NCBI RefSeq assembly: GCF_963678635.1
Contig: NC_087069.1
Location: forward strand, 36,003,959-36,067,958
Origin: Symsagittifera roscoffensis
Taxonomy: Eukaryota > Xenacoelomorpha > Acoela > Convolutidae
Reading direction: 5' to 3'
Length of the DNA: 64,000 nucleotides
Positions 24,701-35,200 of the stretch are shown in pieces. Each line of letters starts with the position of its first letter. The stretch's first letter is position 1. The notes below the pieces were generated by a model. It saw nothing but the letters and a program-made list of their open reading frames with translations, made no database searches and was not told the DNA's origin. A program made the position numbers and the translations under genes.

Positions 24701-25330
24701 TTTTAGGGAAAATCACGGGATCAACAAAAAATCACCATAGCAAATAAGGGCTTGAACAAAAACGGCGCAACCAGCAAATCCGCGAAGGCGATCAACAGAG
24801 TAACAAGCTGAAACTATTAGCGATCGAAGTGGAACCAGGAGTCTCAAGAAGATTTTCTATTGTGCAAACATCGAGCTCACCACCGGCGATACAAGTGGAC
24901 TCTAGCTTCGCTAAAATGAGTGATGACTCATTCGATGCAGGTAGCGATGAAGATCTAGCGGATCGAACACGGCCCAGGACCAGTAAATAAGGACCTCAAA
25001 AAGAAACAGGAACAACCAGCATAAACCACATTATGGTCAGGTCGGACGACGAAAATCACAGAGATTTATTGCGGGCTATTTCGAACGGGAAGACACTATC
25101 AATCTTATTGACATGGCGAGATTACATTTCCAGGATGAGACACCTGCAACTTCGACAACCGAAAATGAATAACAGCTATTGAGGGACCAAGACCAGGCAC
25201 AAAAAAAAGCCAAGAAGACGAGCGGATCACAGAAAGTAAATCAGTGTCCAACTATGATACGGCTCAGTAACTCTAGAGGAGATCATAAATGACTACGCGA
25301 AGGGGGACGATTGACTAGAACATGCCGAAG
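21740..25330 (+). mobile_element. Decayed Ty3/Gypsy LTR-retrotransposon
   Basis: Pieces of a Gypsy polyprotein occur in the right order, with frame changes and stops throughout. They are: a gag-like block (21790-22000; ANRDIQRELLRD), a decayed CCHC-type knuckle with GHHFAR (22155-22275), an RT connection region with EFEWTK-like sequence (22370-22600), RNase H with ISYASRYLNS and VDNLSRNPLQKAPKP-like blocks (22600-22965), the integrase H2C2 finger (23650-23850; HATHSGQLGM, later CKNC) and an integrase core fragment (23990-24200; NNNNIERL then NDHR). The reverse transcriptase fingers and palm are missing, since the knuckle and connection regions are only ~100 bp apart. I could not find matching LTRs, so the outer limits are estimates. 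Confidence 0.75.
23650..24200 (+). pseudogene. Gypsy integrase remnant (zinc finger and core)
   Basis: An HHCC finger is visible: H and H in HATHSGQLGM, then, in another frame, WSHHKHRSFINKAEKCKNC with the two cysteines. A core fragment follows, with the DQAP and NDHR motifs near the second catalytic Asp and after the core. In-frame stops and a frame change between halves make it inactive. Confidence 0.7.
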
Positions 25331-26116
25331 CAGCTGGGCATAAAGCAGATAAATTAGAAAAGTTTTAAGGAGAAAGTGAAAAAATTTAACCTGCAGTAAA
25401 AACTTTAAAACTCAACACTTAATTTCTTTTTACAAAGCGGAGAAATGAGGCAACTGAACACATTCGGTATAATAATTAGTCATACTATCTGGATGGCCAT
25501 GACAAATCCATCTATAGCAGTAATCAGATTTAAAAAATTCGATTAAAAGGTCAAGGCCAAACTGACAGGCTACGCTCGATGCGATGTCTCCGATCGTGTT
25601 CTTTTCTCATTAGCCCAATGCTATGATTGAGTCCTATTATTCAAGTGATCCCATCTAAATATAAATTCGATTACTGGTTTTATTCCTCTTATCCGCCTAG
25701 TGAGCTACTTCGAACAATTCAGGCCAAGTGTCTTCAGATTCCGGTATTTAGGATAAGCTCCTTAAATCCCTCGCCACATAATGATCAAATAACAAACTGT
25801 CGTTTGTTTTGATCCGATTTGCTTTAAGTACTTATCACTCAACCTTGGAAAATCCAAAGATTTAACCACTAAACGATGCTTGCGAATTTCATATTGTTGT
25901 GATTAAATTATCAAACTTTGGTTGTTTGCTCGTTATTTATGTTCACCTAAGAGCGAAGACTTTTCGCGGCGTCAAGAGATCAAAACCAATAACCCAACCA
26001 ACCCTTTCTATATGACGTTTTTAGAAATTTTATTTACAGACTGGGCTGTATTATACCCAGCTTTTTCGAATTTAACAGTTTTGTTTATGCACCTTTTTAA
26101 GAACAAGTACCAAATC
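25331..26116. other. Unassigned stretch
   Basis: No domain or splice-supported exon was recognised. The open frames at 25627 and 25922 are short and without family resemblance. Confidence 0.4.
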
Positions 26117-26460
26117 CAGGGGAGGATCTAGGATTTTCTCGAGGGCAGGCGTATTTTCAAAAAGCTAGTCGACGTCTTTTAAGGTCGAAGCCAGGCAAAT
26201 TTTTGAAAAGACGCTGCCAGGCAGTTTCAGTGGAATTTTCACGAAAAAAAAAATGCATTTATTTAGCGCGCCCTCCCCCTCAAAATGATTCATTTTGGCA
26301 TCAAGTGCGCCTTTCGAAAATATTTAAAGCGTGAGCAAGTCTCTCAGCCAAACATGGGTGTCTTCAAATACCAAAGAGGAACCATTTGTGGCCAGGGGGT
26401 CAAATTAAATTAATGAGGAAGCCGGTATCCACGCCCTCCTCCTCCTCTATGAACTTTGAT
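26117..26460 (+). mobile_element. hAT-like MITE fragment
   Basis: It begins with CAGGGGAGGATCTAGGATTT, the same terminus as the complete elements at 30641 and 32231, and shares their internal TTTTCAAAAA, a TTTTTGAAAA run and GCGCGCC-type blocks. The far terminus was not found, so the end is approximate. Confidence 0.55.
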
Positions 26461-26532
26461 CGAAGCGCTGCAGCAGTAAGATAGTAAAAACTAGAGGAAA
26501 AAAGTTGGGATACAAACCAGCGGGAAATACGT

Positions 26533-26893
26533 AACTGTTATATAAAAGCTATGCAACAATTATGTAAGTTACGAAAGTGATGCAAACTTCATTTATGTGA
26601 CGTAAATTTTTGGCTGGTTCATTTACTCTGAGCGTTTTCGGTTCGTTTAACTTTCGGCTGCTTCAAATATACAATAATCTAAAAGGATCATTTCGCAACA
26701 TAATAATGGTTGCGAAACTGTTATATAAAAGCTATGTAACAATTATGTAAGTTACGAAAGTGATGCAAACTTCATTTATGTGACGTAAATTTTTGGCTGG
26801 TTCATTTACTCTGAGCGTTTTCGGTTCGTTTAACTTTCGGCTGCTTCAAATATACAATAATCTAAAAGGATCATTTCGCAACATAATAATGGT
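26533..26893 (+). repeat. Recent 183-bp tandem duplication
   Basis: Two copies (26533-26715 and 26716-26893) differ at one position (CTATGCAAC versus CTATGTAAC). The unit starts AACTGTTATATAAAAGC and ends ACATAATAATGGT. There is no coding content. Near identity implies a young duplication. Confidence 0.9.
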
Positions 26894-27127
26894 CAGCTGA
26901 TGCAATTCTTGAAGAAAACTAAGCTGTTGCAAATTCTGGGTGCTTTTCGCGCTTCACTAGCAGGAGTCCATATACTAAAATCGAAAGAACTGGATAGCCT
27001 CCATGAAAAAGCCTTGATCAAACACAAACAAGTATTCAACTAGGACGTTTTTTTGCGTGGTTTCAAGAGCGAAAACTTCCGGTTGTTCTTAAAATGCTTG
27101 CCCCGATATGAACTTCTTTCGGGACAA

Positions 27128-27992
27128 AAGTATGAAAACTTAAGTTGTTGACTTTTTCTGATATTAAATTATCAACGGAACAAAACTTACGAGCGATAAC
27201 AAAGCCGACAATACTTGAGCCGAAAAACGTAGTTTTCATTCAAAAATTAAAACTCCAAACGTTTTGAAGCCCGCACTTCAAAAAACACAAAAAAAACGTT
27301 TTCTCTTCACGAAACGACGCTATATGAAGCCACTAAACCCATTAACCTTAACTGAAACCTTTTAGACTGATAAAAACACGGAAATCATACTAAATTGGAT
27401 TTGTAAATTAAAAACTGGCATAAAAATTAATTTTCTATCTGAAATATTCATTCAAGTTATAAAAATGTACACAGAGGCGAAGTTGCAATTCGCATACACA
27501 AGCAAAAATATGACCGATAACGCTACTGGAAAAAACTGAATGAGTAAAAATTCGAGCCTTAAGTATGAAAACTTAAGTTGTTGACTTTTTCTGATATTGA
27601 ATTATCAACGGAACAAAACTTACGAGCGATAACAAAGCCGACAATACTTGAGCCGAAAAACGTAGTTTTCATTCAAAAATAAAAACTCCAAACGTTTTTA
27701 AGCCCGCACTTCAAAACACACAAAAAAAACGTTTTCTCTTCACGAAACGACGCCATATGAAGCCACTAAACCCATTAACCTTAACTGAAACCTTTTAGAC
27801 TGATAAAAACACGGAAATCATACTAAATTGGATTTGTAAATTAAAAACTGGCATAAAAATTAATTTTCGATCGGAAATATTCATTCAAGTTATAAAAATG
27901 TACACAGAGGCGAAGTTGCAATTCGCATACACAAGCAAAAATATGACCGATAACGCTACTGGAAAAAACTGAATGAGTAAATATTCGAGCCT
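27128..27992 (+). repeat. Recent 433-bp tandem duplication
   Basis: Two units with period 433 start AAGTATGAAAAC at 27128 and 27561 and end with ATTCGAGCCT at 27559 and 27992. They differ at a handful of sites. No open frame or RNA gene was recognised inside. Confidence 0.9.
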
Positions 27993-28796
27993 ACAAAATT
28001 TCTTAATAGACGCACGCCAATTATGCCGCATTTTGTTGCTGGTCTCCTTCCCTACCTGTACGCAACAGATCCAAGATACTTGAAGCTAAAGTGCTATTTC
28101 TAATATAATGGTCTGTGTTAATATCCTTAGCATTGGCTGTACTTAATAGCTGGATCAAAACCACTTTCAAAATAAACACACTTTGTCGCAACAATTGCAT
28201 CGCACCAATATTTGCGACTTATGTTGGGAAAAAAGGGAGTTCATACTATAACACAAGCCAAGCTTGTGTAATGACGCTATAACCGGGAGTCTTAAAGCTC
28301 TTGAATTTCACGAACAACTTACGCTGAAACTTTTTGGATAAAATCAACCCAATTTAGGAAAACTGGATCAATATGTAATTTTTTCATTCCGCACAAAATG
28401 CACATTCGCACTAGAAATTAATCCCGTTTTTAAAGACCTTCGCACCCTTGCTGTTTGATTGTGGAGTTTGTCTTCGTTTTAACAAAATAATTAACTGAAA
28501 TTCTAAATCAAAAGTCAAACCGCGAAAAATCCATTTTGCAGACATTTTCCCCCCTTTTAACCTAAAAAAGGTTTTCATTTTTTACCATACTCCCTTTTTA
28601 GAAAGAAGTTCTCCGTAATAGTGACTGCTTTTGAGAGTTTTTCACGCAGAATAAAAATCTTCAAGCAAAGTGAATTGAAACAGGCAGTTCATTGATCAAT
28701 ATTCAACTATTTACACTACAACAATTTATATCAATTGATTTAATTTATAGAATATCAAAAACTATAGAATAACATAGATCAGCTAAAAAAATAAAA
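27993..28796. other. 3' flank of the receptor gene
   Basis: No exon is seen. As the receptor is read leftwards, its 3' UTR should lie in the first few hundred bases below 28797. TTTATT-type sequences that could be minus-strand poly(A) signals are common in this AT-rich DNA and none stands out. Confidence 0.4.
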
Positions 28797-29214
28797 CTAA
28801 TTGGATAAATTTTGACTTAATAAGCTACCTACTAATTCAAACATGGGAATACTGTCTTTCACTCTTGTAATATGAGTCAGAATCTGAAAAGATAACCTGT
28901 TCAAACGACTAATCAATATCAACAATTTCGAGGTTCGTCTTTGCATTACCTCTTCAGACGTGTTCATGTCGATTCTATACAAATTCTCGTGAACAGCGTA
29001 CACCAAACAGTCAATAGCTCTATCTTGTAATGTTTTCACGTATGTTAAATCACTCGCAACGTCGATTAAATCTTCGCTTGACATTAAGACTACGCATTTT
29101 AGAGCTAGATATTCTTCATATGATACTCGTAAATTGCGGAATAGTTTCGAAGCTTCCTCTATTTCGTCATGAACTTCATATCGTGAGCCATTGGTTAGAG
29201 CCATGAGAGCATTC
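28797..29214 (-). CDS. Receptor exon 6: LBD C-terminal half and helix 12
   Basis: The acceptor GCGTTCTAG precedes GAATGC (phase 2). It encodes residues 337-475, with [20 protein letters not shown] aligned to the ER helix 8-9 region (FRMMNL, EEFVCLK), [13 protein letters not shown] (helix 10/11) and the end [13 protein letters not shown], where ER has VPLYDLLLEML. Helix 12 keeps hydrophobic spacing but lacks the conserved Glu. Confidence 0.88.
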
Positions 29215-32200
29215 CTAGAACGCAAAGGACCATTTAAATTTTAAATTTCACATGCTAAGTTGTAGTAACTAGTCTCTTAATCAAGATGTCGGTGGTTCAT
29301 GTCAAACTGTCATCTGTTCTCGCTTGTTCTTTGACAAGCAGCGGCTGATAGTAATTTCAACAGTTCCTATAACACTTTCTAGTTACGCAATTTAAAATCA
29401 AACTAACAACAGCAACTTTCAGCAAAGTTTCATTTCAGAAATGATTTGGTTCCACCTAGCTTTTTGTTTGATGTTTTTTTCCCATAAAATGTTTCCCTAA
29501 AAAAACTGTCCCAACACTAACTGTGTCATGGCTATGTCGGCCGATATGCGAATTTGTCCCGGCTGCAACTCGATCGATCGGAACATCATGTCCAGAAGGG
29601 CCTCCACGAAGAAACACCTCGACAGCAGACTGCGCTGCGTCGCCAAGGTCAAGTTCGAGTATCCTAAGCAACAAAAAAAAACATTTTAAAAATTGAGTGG
29701 ATATAAGAGAAGCCCTACCTGAAAAGCCTAAACGAAAAATCTGAAAGATATTTCGATGAAATTTTAGTTTTATAATGGCAAGATAAACTATGCAGACTCC
29801 GTAGTGCCTCAGTCAGATGACCTCTCTCCTGTCAGACGAGGCAGCAAAACTCGGGCTACATATAAACTGCGAGAAAACAAAGCTCATGAAAACCGCTGAT
29901 ATATCCGGTACAATCGACATAAATAGGATAGGAATTGAGACCTTGAACGGTTTCTGCTACCTTGGTAGTCAGATTACCTCAGACGGTTCTGCCGGCTGAC
30001 GTAATTAGAAGCATAAATCTCGCCTGGGCCGCTTTCAGCCAGTTAACCAAGTTGTGGAAATCAAATATCAATACAAAGATCAAGATCCGTATTCTGAAGG
30101 CCAATGTCTTCACATTTGCTTCTTACGCTTGTGAAAACTGGAACGTACTCTAAACCGATATTCATAGAGTCGACGTATTCTATATAAAATGCCTTCGTAT
30201 AGTCACCAAAACGAGGTGGCAACACCGGGTATCCAACACCGAGTTCCTGCGAAGGAGCGATCAAGTAGAGATGTTCTCGCAGACCATCTGGCGCAGACAG
30301 TGGACATACCTCGGGCATGTTCTGCGCATGGATTCCTTTCGATACCGCAAGATCCTATTCATGGTCAAACCAGAGCCATGGAAGAGACCGCCGGGTCGTG
30401 TAAAACTTTCGTACGAGAGGAGCATGAAGAAAAAAGCAGAAAAACTAATGAAACCGCTCAACGTCTCCCGTGGCGTCTTTGACGCGATCTGGAAAGATTA
30501 CCTGAAAACCATTGCCAGCGATCGAAACCAATGGCGGGCGGTTCTAAATGGATGACGCCAATACCCCATACGAGGTGGAGAAGGCGATTGAACTGAAGAT
30601 AAACTATTATGGCTTAAATTGAAGAATAACGAAATCTTATCAGGGGCGGATCTAGGATTTTCGAGGATGGGGGAGGCAGATTTTCAAAAAAAAAAATCGA
30701 AATTTAATCGTCCTTTTTTCCGACCAAATTGATTTTCGAGCTTTCACATATCAATACAAAGACCCTATTTTAACGAAATTATGAAATTTTTGACCAAAAA
30801 ATTTCGTCTTTTCGGCACGCGCTTTCCTATCAAATTTAGTATACATTGGCGTCAAAGAAGCCTTAAGAAAAAATTTAGGGTCCGTCTCCCAAAAATGGAT
30901 ATCTCAAAATAGTACAAAAGTGGGCCCTTTGGGTCGGCAGGGGGTCGAATCCCTGAGGGGGGCATCTTCCCCACCCCTAAATCCGCTGGTGAATCTTGTC
31001 ATGATTCGAGAATGAAGGCAGATACTGCAAGGGTCAAATAAAGTACTGCAAACTCGCGAATGCAAACATTTTTGATAATTTATAGCTAAAGTACAAGAAA
31101 TTAACCTGGTATTGACTTGGCCCACTCAACGTAAAACGACAACAGCCTATCTGCTAATCTTGCAAACAGTTTGATCAGATATGCATTGGGCGACAGTGAC
31201 TCATCGCCTGCTTCTGGGAGAGAGAAGTCGGCGCTGATTGGCTCGATTTCGATCTCAATCAGTCTGTGTAAGAGAGAGGCAGCTAGAGGATTCTCCTGTC
31301 GGAACATGGAGGCTGCATCTTGAGATGAAGTCGCAGCCAGACGTCTGTCTCTTTTGATGCCTGAAATCAATTTTTTATAACTGACGACCTAAATTGCTCG
31401 AAAATCACGTAGTTCATCAACACTCGATCAATATTTAACAATAAAACAAACAGCCAAAAGATTTCAAGCGGGGCTGATTAAGGGGAGGGATCGGATGCCC
31501 CTTATCGACCAAAGAGTCTCCTTTTTGGCACTGTTTTGTGACATCCACTTTATGCTGACCAACCTTCACATTTTTCTAAAGGCGCCAACAAATAGCAATT
31601 TTGAGGGGGGGGGGGGGGGGGGGTGGAAAAAAGTCCTAAAAAATCCGAAAAACTTTGGCATGTTTTTTTTCATCAAAACCTTGCCAGCGGCGCATATATT
31701 TCTCGAAACTTTTTTTTGAAACTCTGCCCCCGAAAAAAATCATGATCCTATACCCTGTTCAAAAAACACTCAAAAAAGGAAAATCTCATTAGAAAGGTTT
31801 ATCACAGCAAACTCTGTTCTTGACATACTCTCGGAAGTCATTCCGACTTGGAAGCATTTTCTGAGTCGACAGGCCGGACAGTTCTTCCTTCCCACCCCGT
31901 CCACGTCACAGTCGTTGCCAGACACACACGTGTACTGCGAGTTAGCTAAACATACCATACCAATATAAACATCCACCTACTTCGTACCATTTACTCGGTG
32001 GATATATACACAAATTTTTGGGGCCTCTCCTAATAAACCTTAGGAGTTTAAGATTATACAAACAGGATCTACTTAACAATATCCCCCCCATTCAAGAATG
32101 GGCTATTAATACGTAGATTCAGTTAGGCGAATTTTCGACCAATCAGAATGCAGCAAAATAATAATTCTCTGGTGCTAATTTACCTTATTTCTTTGTAGGG

Positions 32201-35200
32201 GTGGATATTCTTAACTAGATCACATAGAGGCAGGGGCAGATCTAGGATTTTCTCGAGGGGGGGGGGCGGATTTTCAAAAAAATTGAAAATTTTGACGACC
32301 TTTTTTTTAGGTCGACCAAATTGATTTTTCGAGCTCTCCCAAAGCACTGTTTTGTCCCTGTTTTGGCTAAATTTTCTGCGCCGCAGGCAAATTTTTGAAA
32401 AAAGTCAAAAAAGCCGTTTTTGGGCACTTTTTGAAAAATTTTGACAAAAAAATCGCGTTTTTTTTTAGCGCGCGCTCCCCCTCAAAGTTAGTATATATTA
32501 GCGCCGAAGGCGCCTTTAGAAAAATTCTAAGGTCGGTCGGCCACCCCCCCCCCCCCCCTTTAAATCCGCCCTTGCATAGAGGGGAGATTGTTCAGTAGAT
32601 ACTACAACCATTCAAACAGCACCACAAATGGCGTTAAGCTACATATTATCAAATTTTAGCCAGCGGCGCAGGCAATTAAAGCAAAAAAATGTGAGCTTGC
32701 AAATTCGATTTGGCCAACCCTAAAAATACACAACAAATTTATTCATATTAAACAAAATACCTTTTCTATTCAAAAATTAAGATAACTTGATTCGTGAAAA
32801 AAGTTTGTGGTAATGCTAATTCTCTAAATTTCGTATGAAAGTCTGCAGATGTAAACCAAAAAGATCAACCTTGCACACTACGTTTGAAGAAGGCCTTGCA
32901 TCCCTCACACGTCCAACAACCGTAATGATTCCCACTTGCGTGCTCCTTGCACACTTCACACTTTCTATTCGTCACCTGAGGATCATTCATCTGCCCTTGG
33001 TATTGTGAATTCGGGGTAGGAATATCTCCTACAAGTGATGGCGAACTGAATTGTGAAAAATTCCCTGAATTCTGAGGAGTAAGTTGGGGAGAATTGCATA
33101 AAGATGGCGATTGGGCGGATGGATTCATCATTTGTTCCAAGGGCGCATGTTGACTGAAATTTCCAGAGTATGTGTTAGCATGGGCTCCGACTGTGTTGAT
33201 AGAAAGCAGTCTGTTGGCTGAAAACTGAGATTCCGACTCTCGATTACCAGAATTCTGAAGCAAACAGATATCGACAATAAATGTTTTTTTAATATTATTT
33301 TTTAAGCCCGGTTTGCAAGTCCAATTATTCCTGCTCAAATTTGCGCTAAACACCTGCGTTGTCGCATTCATAACAAAAAGTTTTACATAGTGGAAATCAC
33401 GGAACCTAACTTGGCAAAATTAATTCAGCTCGCAACTGTTGCATAAACTCGAATGTAGGTCAAGTCGAAGGGCCAAAAGCCGAAATAACGATTACCAGTC
33501 CAGCAAGCCAAAACTTATGCAATATAGCAACAGCTTGTCACTCTTTCTTATTCAATTCAGCCTGTTCTTTTTATGCACTTTTCAGCCTCGCCTTTATGTG
33601 GAAGAAGACAGCTATCATGAATTCATGAATTACAGAATAGTTTCAGAGTAAAAAGATTTTCGAGGTAGCCGTGAATGGAGAGCGCTACATCACGGTCTCC
33701 ATCCACAGAACAATACCGACTAAGACCTGTTCAAATTAGCAGATCGATTACGAAAACACGTTATCGGCTCTGTGTTAGCCTATGGCCGCAAGAGAGAAAC
33801 AAACGCGTACAACGACTTCTGCTAGACAAAAGGACACTGTCATCATCTGGCACGATGTACTCAATCACACCATAAATGAACATTCAACGGATTCACGCAT
33901 TCTATTAACACCATTTCAACTGCTTGACGAATTTCGAGCCGTTCCACAAATATTTGGCGTTGTTTACTGTTAACGCACGGGTGTGGAATACATCGTTACT
34001 GACATGCAAAAGCTAACAATTTCAGTAGTTCAAAAACTATTCGCAAAAAGCAACAGAAGCAGGCACTCGTCGACACTCATCCGAACTTAAAACAAATAGG
34101 CTTCTTCGAACTTCGCTCGCTTGACTTAAACGTAAGCAACGGATGCAATCTTTTTGCTATCTTTTGAAAACGCGAAAACAATCCATCGAAAACAACGCGA
34201 GAAACAACGAGAAGCGAAAAACCAACGGCTAGAAGAAACCCAATAAGTAGGTGACGGTAAAGTATACTACTGTGCACAAACAAATAAAGAACTGCTCTTT
34301 ATTGTCCAGGACTTTATCTTATTAAAATCTGGACTTTGTTGTCCAGGTCTTTTCTGATCCTCTCTGCTTAAGAACTGGACTTTGTTAACCAGGTCTTAAA
34401 CTAGCTCTATCAGCCATCACAATCAGTATTTATTGTTATTCCATTTTACTATTTAATAGTTGTCTTGAGTATATCCTAGTAATTCGTCGAACAAACTCGA
34501 AGTTTGCAAAGTTAACATTATCCAAAATGCGAGAAAACTGCTTCATATGGCAACAAAAACTGAAGATAAAACAACTGAAGGAAAACAAAAACTGAAGAAA
34601 AACAAAAAAAACAGGTCTGGTTATCTCCCAGAAAGCAATATATTTACTAACGATGAAAAAGTGTTCATCGAATTGGAAAATTACTTCCCCCTATCTACAA
34701 TGACAACAAACCCGAAAATAACAAGGCCTCTGACAAAGCTAAACAGCATCAAGTAACAAGCTTGATGAACAATTCAAAAACTAACAAGAACAAATGAAGG
34801 CTCCAATCAAAAAAAAACTGAAACATCCCCAGTAATCTCGTCACGCAAGTTCAAAATCATAGCAAATCATTGACCAAAAATCGAGCAACTTTCGAGGTGC
34901 CTTTGGAAACGTAAAACAAGGAAGATTTGTCAACTCAACCTCTGTACCAAAAGCAAACCTCGGCATTCGCATACGCCGTGTTCCCGAGAGCAAGGAAAAG
35001 ACCGATATAGAACGAATGCAGAAAAACCTGCAAACAATCGACTGAATTCTTGCCATCCTTAAAATTGACAAAAACTTTGACGTTACTCGAATTGGGAAAT
35101 TCAATCCCGACCAAGGATCTCGACATTTTTCGTTCATCACCGAAAATGGCATCAGCAAAATATTGATTCTCAAACCGGCTCAAAAATTGAAGAACTTCCC

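Noticed and set aside
29456-29674. 72-aa minus-strand open frame over receptor exon 5
   Set aside because: It is a +1 shadow. The frame matching the receptor ligand-binding domain is shorter, bounded by good splice sites, and fits the flanking exon phases.
30061-30461. Minus-strand frames within the receptor intron as extra receptor exons
   Set aside because: They are antisense to a clear non-LTR retrotransposon reading on the plus strand.
34841-35183. Two minus-strand frames of about 80-110 aa
   Set aside because: They are antisense to LINE copy A and overlap each other in different frames; the plus-strand colinearity with copy B explains the region.
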